From Arenicola marina (lineage: Eukaryota; Annelida; Polychaeta; Arenicolidae): a DNA stretch of 64,000 nucleotides. How positions within the stretch are numbered: position 1 is the first letter of the stretch; each line of letters starts with the position of its first letter. Where the stretch lies: positions 41,867,798 through 41,931,797 of the forward strand of contig OZ025257.1 in assembly GCA_964019135.1 (NCBI GenBank), given 5' to 3'. Shown one piece after another: positions 35,401-50,400 of this stretch. The notes below the pieces were generated by a model. That model was not told where the DNA came from and searched no databases. It saw nothing but the letters and a program-made list of their open reading frames with translations. Made by a program: the position numbers and the translations under genes.

Positions 35401-38400
35401 CTCGCCGAGCGGTGTGCAATTTACAGCCACCTTTAGCCCAACCGTGACTGCGAGTAGCCCTATAGTGTGTACGCCCTGAGATTGTAACCTGTGCCCCCGA
35501 GACTGTAACTCGTGCCCTCGGAGACCGTAACCACGGCTTGATGGGTCGCTTGCCTCCCCCCATTGATACTTTGTGTCATTTTTCACCGTCGTCATGGTAC
35601 CGTGACCGCGTGGCGCCCGGGCCCTAGCGGGCAGGGGGTATAGTCTATGGGGCGGGCTTGGGGTGGCAGGGGTTAGGAGGGGTGAGGCCAGGCGGAGTAC
35701 GCAGCCGAGGGGCGGGGTTAAAGGTTGAATGTGGGGCAACCTCGGGTGAAACTGTCATTCAGGTCACACTTTTAGGTCAATTGCCCAAATCACGTGCTGC
35801 CTAAGAAATTTATTTCAGGCGCGCACTGTACAGTTATGTAAATATAATGTGAGTTTTGAATTTGTTTTCCATCTAATGTGTCATAAAAATAGGACATTTC
35901 ACAACCGTTAACCTAGGGTTTATTGCCAGGCATCCCAGGCATGCCATATTTTATGTTCGTATTTATAACGGGATACCTATGGCTCGCTGACACGTTAACA
36001 ATGTGCATTTTTAAACCCTTTATTTCAAGTGATTTCTATCTGTGACTGGCCGAGAGTTGGTATTTCGTTAGTTAGACGGCCGTTTCAAATGGACTGATAC
36101 CACGTGGTACATTGTCATGCTTGCATCCGATAAACACCCGTGTGATAATTAATAAAATAACAGTAAATAGTTCGCCTTAAATTCCGTCAACCTTGTCATT
36201 ATCATCTGACTGATTTTTGTTTGTTTAAGATCTTTCCTGCAGCACATCATGTCGTAAATATTACGACATTATGTAACAGCTTTACGGGGTTTGTTATTGT
36301 GTGTTGTCACCCCGTGGCCCAGTAGGTAGCGTGCTCTGCTAGGCCCACCCAAGCGACCTGTGCGTGGCGCGAATCGCACCTGTGCAAATGTCTATGTATG
36401 TGCAGGGTCCCACGTCTTCCTTCGCAAAGAGTAGTGGGGTTACTCCCGGACACATGGCTCCTCTCTACCTTTACTCTTCCCATCATCGAGATATGATACG
36501 CAGAGGTTATAACGTCCTACCCAAACTCAACTTGTGGCAAGGGCGGATCCAGGGGGGGGGGGGGGGAGGGCGGGAAGCACCCGGCCCCGGTCCCCCCTTT
36601 TAGGGCCGAAATTCTTACCATTTGACATATGAAAACCGAAACCGGCCCCCCCGCCCCCCTATCCAGATTTTCTAGATCCGCCCCTGTATGGTTACCATGT
36701 TTCATTTACAGGCTGTATTTGATAATGCTGAGACAGCATGTTTTGTTTCAAACTGTGGACACTTGGTTTGGCGTTCGCTGATGACAAAATACGTCTCTTT
36801 ATGTTTACAGAATGCCACAATTCGTGGGAGGACGAAGCCCAGTGTGGCGACTGGGCCGCTGCTGGGGAGTGCATAGACAACCCTGCCTTCATGGTCCAGT
36901 CCTGCAGGCTGGCTTGTGAGGCCTGTCCCACACCGGGTCAGTCTAACTACCACATCATAAGTTGGTTGACATCCGTCACATGCACGGAATAATAAGACAA
37001 ACAGTATCTGTTGTCAGAGATGCTGGGCGAGCGAAGATATACGAATATGTGTAGGCGAGTAGAGGGATGAGGGGTGGAGTGGTGCATTAATAGCATGTGT
37101 GGTGTGAAATAGGTCCCGTTTTTGCCAACATATTAAGCATAAATGACTTAATTAATTAATCGTAATTAACTTCTAATTAAACAGCACGTTAAGTACTGCA
37201 TTTGTACTGAGGATAGGGTCCTGTTCTAGTCGTCTGCGATAGTAAATATCACTGCATATTGGTGAGTAATAATAATAGGGTTAATAATAATAGGATTAAT
37301 AATAGGGTTAAGTGAAACGAATTCATCAGTGTCATAAGGGATGAAGTGACAATGAACAGGATATATATCACTTGATTTTAATAGGTTTCCTTATGTTTTG
37401 TTCTAACGAAAGGACAGCAGGTAAATTTAGATCTTGTAGAGTGACTTATGCACTGGAATGATCCTCTGTGGCAATGGTAATGACCCCTCCCCCCCCCCCC
37501 CCCTCATGTGTTGGTTGCAGAGTGCTTCAACAGACACACCGTGGACAGTGACTGCGACTTCTGGGCCGCCGCCGACGAGTGTCGTAACAGTACAGACTGG
37601 ATGCACCGCAACTGTCAGCTCTCCTGCGCCCTGTGTGGCCTCCCCATCCCCTCCACCCTGGAGGCGGCCACCGTGGGGCCCACCCTACCCGGGGTCTCCA
37701 TGGCAACCGGCGCGACTAGCGGCGTCACGGTCGGACCTCCATCGGCGGGGAGTAGCAGTGCGGGACCCACAGAGGTTGTCGTTACCACGGGAGTCCCGTC
37801 CGTTGCCGTGACAACGGGAGTCCCATCCGTTGCCGTGACAACGGGAGTTCCGTCCGTTGCCGTGACTACGGGACCCCCTTCGGTTGTCGTGACTACGGGA
37901 CCGCCGTCCGTTGCCGTGACTACGGGACCTCCGTCCGTTGCCGTGACAACGGGACCCCCTTTCGTTGTCGTGACTACGGGAACCCCGTCCGTTGCCGTGA
38001 CAACGGGATCACCGTCCGTTGTGACCACAGGACCCCCGTCCATCGATACCAGTATTCCAGACCTGTTGTCGACCGGAAAATTGTCTTCTACAACTGTTGG
38101 ACAAGATGGAATCTCATCACATGATACATCAAAAGCAACGCCGCCAGCAGTGTCCGGTGACGTCACTACTGCTGTCATGGCTAACGCGTCCACCAGTCTG
38201 CCTGGAGGGGTCACGACCTCTGAATCTGTCTCTATGGCAACTAGTTTATCCCCGGTTGGGGTGACTACGACGGGCAGGATTACGGAAGTAGAGGGTGAGG
38301 GTGAAAATACACCTCAAACTACCCAGGGAGAGGAATTATCCACTGCACCTCGTAAGTGTTCACCCATCAAATGTATTCTCTTAGAAGTCGATTTCGGTTT

Positions 38401-41400
38401 TGGTTTCGGCTTCGGTTTCGTTTTGTGCCGTGGTTCTGGTTCCGGTTCAGAAGCTGCATTTAATTTTGCTCCATGTATTTGTGACTCATTACATAATGAC
38501 TCACTTCCATGTAATTGTGACCCATTACATAAGGACTCACCCTCCATGTAGTTGTGACCCATTACATAAGGACTCACCCTCCATGTAGTTGTGACCCATT
38601 ACATAAGGACTCACCCTCCATGTATTTGTGACCCATTACATAAGGACTCACCCTCCATGTATTTGTGACTCATTACATAAGGACTCACCCTCCATGTATT
38701 TGTGACCCATTACATAAGGACTCACCCTCCATGTATTTGTGCCTCATTACATAAGGACTCACCCTCCATGTATTTGTGACCCATTACATAAGGACTCACC
38801 CTCCATGTAGTTGTGACCCATTACATAAGGACTCACCCTCCATGTATTTGTGACTCATTACATAAGGACTCACCCTCCATGTATTTGTGACTCATTACAT
38901 AAGGACTCACCCTCCATGTATTTGTGTTACATCAGACTCGATATATATGAGTGATCCGTTACATAAACCACAGGTGTCCAGACTGGGACTAATCAGGTCG
39001 GGGTGCCCGGGCGGGGTAACCATGGCGACGTGCGGGCGAAACGCGGTCTCCCGGTTGTGCTTGAAGTGGTCCTTTGACATAACTCTCTGGAGAATCATTG
39101 TTATGTAAAACTCGTCAAATATGCCGTTAGCGAATATGCTTCTACAAAGAATGTCTTTCCAGTTTTGGCATTCAAACATTCTCCACCTCTTCTCTTTCTT
39201 ACACATGTATGTAGTCTCCCCCAAGCCCCCGCAAATCCCTCTGGCCATCTCCGTCTGAACCAGTGTTAGCGGACAAAAGCCTCAATCGCGGGTGGGTGGG
39301 GCGGGGGAGGGGGGAGGGGCAACACCCATGTGTCATATAGAGTGAATCTCTCTATATGACATATTTGACACATTGGCCTCCCCACCCCTCCGCCCGCCAT
39401 TGAGGTTTCTGTGGTTGGCGTCACCCCCTGTGACGTCACCCCCTGTGTTCGAAAAGCTACGTGCAAGGATACCGGAGACGGGTGTGGGGGGGGGGGGGGG
39501 GCATGTGAATGTATGTAATCCACGCATGATTGTCGCACATGTATCTGGGGAAATCTTTATCTAACCCTATTTCATTGTCCCGGGAGGGTTAATGACCCAA
39601 TTTAACCTTCGAGTGCGCTCAAGCGGCCTAAAAGACAAACATTTCATTCATTTTAAGTGTATATATTTCCACTTCCACCAGAATTGGACTCATTCGCTCT
39701 CCAATTCATTTGGGGAGGGGGGGGGGGGGGTTCTCATGATGCGAACAAATAGCACATGTCTGTTGCAAGACAGATACAATACCCCACCTGCGCCCATCAG
39801 GAACAGGGGCCGAATCGGGCGACCTATTCAACCCTGGTACTGTTTCGCTACTCCTTTAACAGATACTGCAATGATGGGCAATGGAGGGCACCACTGTCTT
39901 CTCCGCAAAGCCCTCGCTTACGTGTGTCTGCCCCCCCCCCCTCCCCCGACTCTACACACCCCTAATGCCAAGAATCGCAACGCCACTGTCAGTGTATCCA
40001 TGCTCTCTCATACGTCCGTTTTTTCTATAGACAATGGATCTGGATTGTCAATATGTACCCCACTATCCAGCCCACACCGCGCGTCAGGGATGGGGTAAAC
40101 AATGATGTGTCTATATGTTTGTGTTTGTCCGTGGCTTAGAAAGGTGGCTCACTTAGCGTTGTAAGGACAGCCTGACCGGGCAGGGTGTGCCCCCATGGTG
40201 TGGTCAGGCCATCAGGACCTGTAGAGTGGAGGCCTGTTTACCTGTTTACCGCCCCCACCAAGACCCTCTGGTGTGTACTGTAAAGCTATAGATTTGCACA
40301 CGCGGGCTGTTTACATGCGGTAGAACTGTCTCGGCTGAAGCTATCCCGCCGCAATGCAGTGGGAGGGGCATCGGCTGACCACGTGGTCAGGTGGGCGGGG
40401 CATCAGCTGATCACGTGGTCACATGTACCTCCGGCATGCACTTCCGGCCCAGACCGGCGTCTAATAAATATCCAGGGCTATCTAGTTTATTATTGACATG
40501 CATGTGCCTGTAGTTAGTTGTCTCCTAATTAGTGGAACTTTATGCATACAATAATGACGGATAGATGATATAAATTGGCGATTTCTTGATTCCCAGTTAT
40601 TTAATATCCAAATTCCCAGTTCGCAATAATTGGAAATCTTTGATCACGAGGGTCGGCTATTGCACCTTTCCCAGTTCGCAAAGAATTATTTTCCTCATTT
40701 CCAGTTCACGATGAAATGAAAAGCTCATTCCAAAGGAACGCAAATACCCCTTGCCCCCCCCCCCCCACCCATATGTGGCATGACGAGGCGAAAGACAGGC
40801 CGAAAATGCTAAATAATTGACAATAGGTTTGACTATTTTGCACAAATAATCCGGTCTAACAGATGAAAAGTCGCAAACATATCTGATACCAGTCTGAGCC
40901 AAGCAACTACTTAATTACGAAATTGAACTAAAATTTTTAACTATTGGAATGTCCTTTGCGCATTTTGCTTTTGCGTATATTTGTTTTTATAATCCTTTAA
41001 TAAATGATTAGGCATCCCTTTCTACCAGGAACACCTTAACATCCCTTAGTTTCACACCCGTGCAATATAAGATTGTAGCATCAACATAACTCAAAGGGGT
41101 ATTATGTATGCGGAACAGCGTTCAGCTTGTCGTGTCGACGGCTTGTGTGATGAACGACCCTTTCAATTAAAACATTTCCTTAACCGCCTACGACAGAAAC
41201 AATAAATACTGAACAAAAATCTCTGCATGCTTCCTGGCGATGTCGGAACGGAACAGAGTGGGTTTTGTAGCCTGGCAAGCGTGACCTGAAAGGGTGAGAG
41301 CCAAACGTGGCTGGTGTCTAGTCAGCCATGTTTGTCTGCGGGCACACAACAAATCTCCCCTTTCTTGACATTGATATTTGATCTCAGTCGCTGCTCGGGC

Positions 41401-44400
41401 GACATGCCAAGCACTGACATGTCATTGGGTGCTTGGAGGCAGGGAAAAGGGATTGGGTTTGGACGACAGAGAGGATGTGGAAGGTAAGGGGGCGGGGGGG
41501 GGGGCACAGCAGAGAGGACAAGACGGGGTGTATGTAAGGCTTGTGGACCTCGAAGGTCAATTGATGTTGGCTTGCGATATGGTCAACATCACTGGGTCTG
41601 CTTCTGTTCTCAGCCACCATCACTGGGTCTGCTTCTGTCCTCGCCCGCCATCCATGAGTCTGCTTCTGTCCTCAGCCACCATCACTGGGTCTGCTTCTGT
41701 TCTCAGCCACCATCACTGGGTCTGCTTCTGTCCTCGCCCGCCATCCCTGAGTCTGCTTCTGTCCCCAGTCACCATCACTGGGTCTGCTTCTGTCCTCAGC
41801 CACCATCACTGGGTCTGCTTCTGTCCTCAGCCACCATCACTGGGTCTGCTTCTGTCCTCAGCCACCATCACTGGGTCTGCTTCTGTCCTCAGCCACCATA
41901 ACTGGGTCTGCTTCTCTCCTCAGCCACCATCACTGGGTCTGCTTCTGTCCTCAGCCACCATCACTGGGTCTGCTTCTGTCCTCAGCCACCATCACTGGGT
42001 CTGCTTCTTTCCTCAGCCACCATCACTGGGTCTGCTTCTGTCCTCAGCCACCATAACTGGGTCTGCTTCTCTCCTCAGCCACCATCACTGGGTCTGCTTC
42101 TGTCCTCAGTCACCATCACTGGGTCTGCTTCTGTCCTCAGCCACCATCACTGGGTCTGCTTCTGTCCTCAGCCACCATCACTGGGTCTGCTTCTGTCCTC
42201 AGCCACCATCGTTGGGTCTGCTTCTGTCCTCAGCCACCATCACTGGGTCTGCTTCTGTCCTCAGTCACCATCACTGGGTCTGCTTCTGTCCCCAGCCACC
42301 ATAACTGGGTCTGCTTCTGTCCTCAGTCACCATAACTGGGTCTGCTTCTGTCCTCAGCCACCATCACTGGGTCTGCTTCTGTCCTCAGCCACCATCACTG
42401 GGTCTGCTTCTGTCCTCAGCCACCATCACTGGGTCTGCTTCTGTCCTCAGCCACCATCACTGGGTCTGCTTCTGTCCTCAGCCACCATCACTGGGTCTGC
42501 TTCTGTCCTCAGCCACCATCACTAGGTCTGCTTCTGTCCTCAGCCACCATCACTGGGTCTGGTTCTGTCCTCAGCCACCATCATTGGGTCTGCTTCTGTC
42601 CTCAGCCACCATCACTGGGTCTGCTTCTGTCCTCAGCCAGTATCACTGGGTCTGCTTCTGTCCTCAGCCACCATCACTGGGTCTGCTTGTGTCCTCAGCC
42701 ACCATCGCTGGGTCTGCTTCTGTCCTCAGCCACCATCACTGGGTCTGCTTCTATCCTCAGCCACCATCACTGCGTCTGCTTCTGTCCTCACCCGCCATCA
42801 CTGGGTCTGCTAGTTTATGTTTTTTCCAGCTAACCAGATACGTAAACAGTCGTTCATTCTGAGATTTTATTTCTCCCTGGTAGTGGGCATAAAAGAGCTT
42901 AACACAGCCATGATAAAAGGCTTCTCCTAGCACCACAGATGCCAATGTAAAGGTTCACGCCTTGCCATGTCAGTATCAAGCCCCCGACACCTGTAGATCA
43001 ATAGGCACACCTCTGTAGCGCCCCTGGGATAAATGTCTTTAACCTTTTTAGGGAGTGAATCGAAAAGTTGCCATTGCCGTATTTATAATACACACGTATG
43101 TCCATTCGAAAGACAACTTTCATAACAACAGCCGTGTAAGTCATTGGGTGACGGCTGAGTGGTTTTATACGCGCTATCCGTGAGATACTCCTTGCCTTGT
43201 CCCCTTCTGAAAGATTTGTATCGTGTGACTAAATATTTATTTTGTCGTTTATTCGTCAATTTTAGAAGAAATGTGTGCGATTGAGGAATACGGAGTTGTT
43301 TGCTGTTCTGCGCAGATTATAGTATTGAAGTCTCCCAAAAAGAAAGGGGCTAACAACGGCTGCATGATAGGAATAGTTGCATGATAGGAATGGTTGCATG
43401 ATAGGAATGGTTGCGTGATAGGAATGGTTGCATGATAGGAATGATTGCATGATAGGAATGGTTGCATGATAGGAATGGTTGCATGATAGGAATGGTTGCA
43501 TGATAGGAATGGTTGCATGATAGGAATGGTTGCATGATAGGAATGGTTGCATGATAGGAATTGTTGCATGATAGGAATGGTTGCATGATAGGAATGGTTG
43601 CATGATAGGAATGGTTGCATGATAGGAATGGTTGCATGATAGGAATGGTTGCATGATAGGAATGGTTGCATGATAGGAATGGTTGCATGATAGGAATGGT
43701 TGCATGATGGGCCTTGGGCTGTGATAGTAACACAAAGAGCAGACGTAACAATGACGTTAGCTGTAGGCAAGGAGTTCCTAAGGTCTCAGTGAAACTCTCC
43801 TAACTCTTCGGGGAGCCTCCGTGGCCGAGTGGTTAGCACGCTCGACTGTGCATAGCGAGCAATTCTGTTTATATCGCGTCCATGGGAGAAATGGGGGTGA
43901 AAATCGGAGCCATGTCTCTGGGGTAACCCCCTACGCTTTGCCAAGAAGGACGTGGGATCTTTACCCTGCGACCACACAGACACAACCACAGCGGGCTCGA
44001 ACCACCGACCCACGTGCCGTTAGGCTCTCAGGTGGCCAGCGCGCTGCAGATCAGTAGGTGCTCGATTGGAAACACCGTCCGGTCGATGTAATCATCTCAG
44101 GGAATATGTCATCCAAGCCATTCATTCTTTTTGCCACCTAGGCTCCTTAGGGGGTAAGGTAGCCCGCATATCTACAAACAAGGGCATAAAACAACATTCC
44201 GTTCATTTCTCTTCAGCTCATCCGAAGTTCCATTATGGCGCACTCTTGCATAATAACCCTCTGGTGACTTCTACCGCACGAATATATGTACATGTAACAG
44301 GAGTATATTTCTGATACACACTCTTGTTTTTCAGCGTGTGTGGATGTGTGGCAGTTGGACCCAAGTGCAGAAGAAGGGGAATGCTTATTCTGGGCATCCG

Positions 44401-47400
44401 GGGGAGAATGTGAGCGAAACCCCATCTGGATGGCTGACAACTGCCGCCTGTCCTGTCGTGTCTGTTCTGGGGTAGAACCAGGTAAGCAGTTTTCACATGC
44501 CTCCATATGCTGAATGTTTTGTTCCATTTGTTCCCGCGCATTTGCTGGTGGCTAAAGGTGTGTGTACTCTTGCAAGGTGGTTTCTTCTCGATCCTGTCAT
44601 CTTACCAATCCGCGAAAGGAAAACGGTGAATATCCTATCGATACGGAGAGAATATGCCTTGGATGCAATCGGCGGCAAGCAGCCTTATGTTTGTGTAAAA
44701 CGAAAGTTAAAAATTATCGCATCTATTTTCAATCCAATAAAAGAAATAGACGTCATCATAAACGGGACTAACGTAGATCTTCAATAATTGGCAAACGTAT
44801 AGGACCTGGTAAAAACACTGGTAGACACAGGTGACTTGGCTGATAATACGGTAGAAACGTGAATTATTTAAATGGCAAACTCGCGCGAAGTAATGTGGAT
44901 AATTTTCATTTCATTTGATGTATTTTAAAGTTAAAATTTCTACTACCGTAGGGATATGTTATTATTGCACCATGTTCCCTTGACTTCATGTCTGTGCTGG
45001 TATACAGAACCTTGGTCTTGCCGTCTCTTGCCCTCTCCCACGCCCGATCGCTTTCCATGTCCTCGAAGGTTTAGTTGACTAGTGTTGCTGTCATCCTACG
45101 CGTGTGGTGTTCTGCTGCGTGGTACCGCTGTGGCTCTCCCATTGTGAAATAACACACACGATTCGACAGGTGTCATTTTTCAAGCAGTTTCCTGTTATTT
45201 GTAGTGGTATAGTGGTATAGTTACAAGACTAGAACCTACATGACGAGGGACACCAGCATCCGTAAGGTGGTAGGCCTGAAAGGGTCTCCATGTCATTCAA
45301 TTGATGATTTGTGATTTATATTGTAAGCGATGGGGCCTTTCGACCCGAGGGTGAAGGGGGGATGTTGGTCCTTTTTATGCTTAGCCTGCAGTATTTCAAA
45401 AGGAACAATTCTTTCGCATTCATCTGAGCCCCATTTTGTTAAGTGACGTTTTTATCATAACTACTTCGTAAACACGTAAACATTAACCTGTTGTACTTTA
45501 TATCTCCCGTGGAAATCGCCTACAATATTAATCTTAATTAGACCACTATCCCCATGAGATGTTACCATTTTTTTTTTCAATATCCAATTGTTATATTAAT
45601 CTCGTTTTACACCCTCTCCTGCCGTTTTGTTTTATATTCCAAAACATAAGATTGCGCCAACGTCTACGGTAGCGCCCCCCAGTGTGACGACTGGGCAGTG
45701 CGTGGAGAGTGCGCGCTCAATCCTCAATGGATGCTCATTAACTGTCGGCGATCGTGTCGGGCTTGTACCTTGCCGCCTTCCCTCGCCGAACCCAGCCTCC
45801 CCGGCACCCCTAGCGAGGCAGATACACCCACAGGCTATAGCGTTACCATGCCTACCATCACGGAGGTCATTGGTGACGCAGGTAATTGTCATGTTACCAT
45901 GGCAACCAACCCACGTGACCGTTTACGTCACCCCCCAGATTAAGCCTCATTGATTTGGATAATCGGCGGGGTCCTTCATATATATATATACGGGACCATA
46001 CGTGCTGGTACAGATCGTCCAAATCGAATGAGGAAGAAAATCTTTAACACACCCTGTAGTATTTTGAATAGAAGTATTAACGGTTATTAGATGATGGGAG
46101 GGGCTTCGTAGTCCAGGCGGTCGATTTGGTTTCTTGCTTAGTTTAAACCTAATTTATCTTATGAGGTTTGCAACAACGAAGTCCCAATGGATAATGGCAC
46201 GATATATCGTTACAGGACGAAAGTGCCCTTAAACTCAAACCAAGTCAAATGAAAATGTCTCCCTATTATAATACCAACTGTGGAACACCAACAGGAGAAT
46301 TATTGTAGAAGGCGTCGCCCAGCAAATACATACCGTTTTTTAGGGTTTTAGTGGTTGTAATCATGGTATAACCGTTTTAGAAACGTTGCGAAAACGTTAT
46401 GGGTTTGCTGCGTGGTCAGATCTCATCTTGTGTGCATCGTCGGATTATATTACTCAACACCTCATTGGGTCGGCCCCAATTGACAGTGTGCGGTGTTATA
46501 CTTATGCCTGTACGTGTTCACTGGTTATGGGTTTATATGGTATGTTTAAGGTTACCTTTGGGTTGCTGTGTGTATTTTTAATTTGTCATCGCTTGGTTTT
46601 GCTTTGTTAGGTATACACTTATGTTATGTATTGTTTGGTGAGGGATTTGGTGTCAGCAACTCATCTAACAAGAAGTTGATTTAAATGGTTACGGGATGCA
46701 AATGAATTATGACATACATAAACTGTTACAATATTGTGCTGGTGCTTGGTGTTTGGTGTTTGTTAATGTGGATACATAGAATGGTAAGATCTCGCCTATA
46801 TTTATATAGGTCTCGCGAGATCAGAAGAAACAATATTTCCGCTACCACAAGGCCAACCCCATCCATATTTTGTGTCAAGTACTTTTAGTGCATTTATTGT
46901 TTTATAATTTACAGCTTGCGTGGATCGCTTTAGTGGCGACCCCGGGTGTCCGTTTTGGGCATCGATAGGCGAATGCCAGAAAAACGGACCCTGGATGTTT
47001 GACAATTGCTTCAAGTCGTGTAGCGCATGCGCGCCGACAACAGTCCCCTCTTCTGTGACGTCACAGGAGGTCACTGCTCCCGGAAGCACTTCAGGGATCA
47101 TTGACCTTACAACAGGCACTCCTAGTATGTAACTGTGGTCAGGTCACTTCCGGAGCCATAACACTGACTTTAACATAGCTCTCGCCTTTTTCCGACTATA
47201 ACTAGTAAAATTTGGTTCAATTTCCTGGCGTCACAGTTTTGCAAATGTGGTGACACAAATATAATTAGAATTTACTAGACATGTCTTCAGTCTTCGGAAT
47301 ATAGTCATTTAAATTGGGTCGGATGTTATTTATTAAATAATTGCCGTCAGAAAAAGGCGAGATTCGTGTACTATTATCTAGTTTGATATTCAAGATAATA

Positions 47401-50400
47401 ACTGTCAATACATTGTACATTAGAGGTGTGACATTCATGAAGAAAACCGCAACATAATCAGATTATATCAATTTGCGTGGGCATATTTGGAACACTGTTT
47501 ATTAAACTGCCTTACCTCTCACTCATATATTAGTTATTCTCGTTACCCATAGACATAGACAAAAACAATAGGAAAGTTCATACTTGTATTGCATATGAGC
47601 TAATAAAGCTCTGTGTAAACACTCACAAGACAAATTAACAGATACAAACAAACACCAAAACATGCCGGGGGTAATCAGCGTGACCCGGTATCCTTCGCGA
47701 CGCCCATGTTATAGATAGCAATATGTACAGACAAATCGACCGGAAGTTCTTCCTCTCAAGGCGTTCGGAAGTTATCCTGTGTTTTTTTTCTCATATGGTA
47801 GCCTTTATCGTTGAAATTCCCCAATCTTCAAATATAAAATAATCTGATGATTCTTTGATTGTGAAATTATTTAAATACGTTGAGCATCTCTGTTCACATA
47901 TATATTCAGTATTATTGCTTGTCTTTCTATTTTGGAAATTTGATAAAGCGCATCTAGTCAAATGGTTCACAAAAACGCAAATGCGTAGAACTTCCCCCGT
48001 GATAGATAGTTGCATTGATGAACAACACTAATCTCATGATTAGCCTTTGTACATGCGCCAAAGGTTGATATATAATAAATTAAAGCATGGTGGCTTGGAT
48101 TTTAAACCACAATACAATATATAACAACTCGGCTTTGTCATAAGTAATTATTTTGTAAGGTGATGGATTGTCAACTGATTATTTTTGGTTAGATTGGCCT
48201 TTGGTTTGCGTGCTTTAATATTGTAGGCAGTCTGTTTGACATATGTATGCTTTTGTTCTTCCTGCTGGTGACAGTTTGCGTAGATGTATATAATAACGCC
48301 ACCTGGTGTCCATATTGGGCGTCCGTTGGAGAGTGTGACGACAACCCTGACTGGATGCGGGTCAACTGTAGGGCATCTTGCGGCGCCTGCGCGTCAACCA
48401 CTTCCGGTCACACAGAGCAAACATCCGTAGTGCCAAATACCACAATGGAAGCTGTTATCACCACGGCAACGCCTCGTATGTAGTGTTACCTAGCAACGGC
48501 GTTTTGTTTCTTATCACTGTTAGGCACTCCACTGCTGTTTCCCGATGTCTTCAAGGGCGCATATTGCTTCGCCCTGGTATGTCGATTTCACCCAACAATC
48601 TTTTCACTTTCTGACCTGAACTCAAGTCAGGATCCTTCTTCTGTACGCAGATGTTTAACACTCAGCGAACTTATTCTATGTATAATCTTTGTTTTCGTTT
48701 GACTTTCCAAGGAATCGAGACAATACATAACGATGTTTGTGTGTGCTGGACACGGTTTGAATGACTGACAAGAACAAAAGTTACTGCCACATATGGTTAT
48801 ATATTAGCGGCGGAAATACGCACTGCACACTCCGATACAAGAGACTATATTGCACCTGCAAATACTTCAAATTGTAAGCGATATCCAGCAACTGATCTTT
48901 CATCTATCCTACTCCTCTCAGCCCTAAAGCCTTACCATGATGTACACACTGATCTGCCAGAATGTATGTGCTTGCTTTCATCATATTCGTTATACAGATT
49001 AGTTTGAATGATTTAGTTATCCAGTCTACTTTCTCGTGAAAGGAAAGCAAATCGCTCTCCCGTTTCCTTGAATAAAAGGTCACCAGTTTCACATAACAAT
49101 GTATATAATTGTATTGTGTTTATTAATCACACTGATGCATGAGTCATTATTCTTCTAACACGTAGGTCTGCCTTAGATAACTCTTGATTTCAGATTATCA
49201 TCTCTTGATTGTTTTCTTGAATTGTTCATGATATTTAACTCACTGTTGTAAACTTTCCAGATATCAGTCTTATTAAGTTATCTACCCCATGAAGTCTTCT
49301 ACATGTTATGGCAAAGGTTTACAAAAAAAACATTTGGGTTTACATTTGCATTTGTTAATTTCGATTCCGTAAGCTGATGATGGGAACTGATAATGCAACA
49401 TACACAGTTTCTTCTTTTTACGATTCTAATCGCTTATAAACAATACGCACATTGCATTCGTTATTCCACTATTGATTTCGCTATGTGATATTGCCAACTG
49501 ATAATGCTAGGTACATCTGTGATACTATTTGGCTGGTTTAACGCTACAAGAAACGTGTTTTTGCTTGGACAGTAACTTGGGATGTGGAGCTGCAGCCCGC
49601 GGGGACCGTACGGCGTCGCGAAGGTAGCTTCATCTTACTGCAGTGCATCGTCACCGGCGACGTCACCTCAAACCCAGAAGTCTCCACTGATTGGCTGAGT
49701 CCATCCGGTGACGTCATCAGCGATGGCGATGGGCAGAGGTAATTGATCGGTCTCTGTAGCGAGCGCGTTGTTCGAAGGTGTGTTTGCTGTATTTTTGCTG
49801 TGTGTCGGAAGGAGTGTTCGCTGTGTATTCCACGGTTTGCTCGCTGAATGTTTGCTGTGTGTTCGTGAGTGTGCTTACCGTATGTTTGCTGTGTGTTGGA
49901 AGGTTTGTTCGTTGTGTATTTGCTGTCTGTTGGAAAGTATGTTCGCTGTATGTTTGCTGTATGTTGAAAAGTGTGTTCGCTGTATGTTGAAAAGTGTGTT
50001 CGCTGTATGTTTTCTTTACCGGGGCGGATCAAAGGAGGGGGTTAGGGGGGTTGCAACCCTCCCCTTAGGAACTTGACTATACACTGTAAAAAACGACTTT
50101 TGCAAATTCCTAGGTCCGCCCCTGGCTGTGTTTTTGAAGATGTGTTCGCTGTATGTTTGCTGTGTGTCGGAAGGTGTGTTCGCTGTGTGTTGTGTGTTCT
50201 AAAGTGTACTTACTGTATGTTTGCTTGTGTGTTAAAAGATGTGTTCGTTTTATGTTTGTTGTGTGTTGGATGGTGTTTTTGCTGTATATTTACTTTGTGT
50301 TTGAAGATGTGTTGGCTGCATGTTTGCTTTGTGTTAAAAGGTCTGTTCGCTGTATGTTTGCTGTGTGTTGGAAGGTGTACTTACTGTATGTTTGCTTTGT

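Larger units (their letters stand above)
34073..36810 (+). other. Intron 3 of the mosaic gene
   Basis: C-runs near 35064-35145, a G-rich stretch 35284-35345, a family 2 SINE (36302-36510) and a MITE (36540-36684). No exon recognised. Confidence 0.55.

Noticed and set aside
38465-38935. CRISPR-like array
   Set aside because: Units are contiguous with no unique spacers, in a metazoan intron. The same holds for the arrays at 41586, 43357 and 54935.
41378-42304. 308-codon frame with [12 protein letters not shown] repeats
   Set aside because: Product of the 31-bp array in an intron; the frame cycles through all three readings of the unit.
43249-43770. Three minus-strand frames of 133-173 codons
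   Set aside because: The 17-bp array gives the same low-complexity peptide in all frames; no start context or homology.
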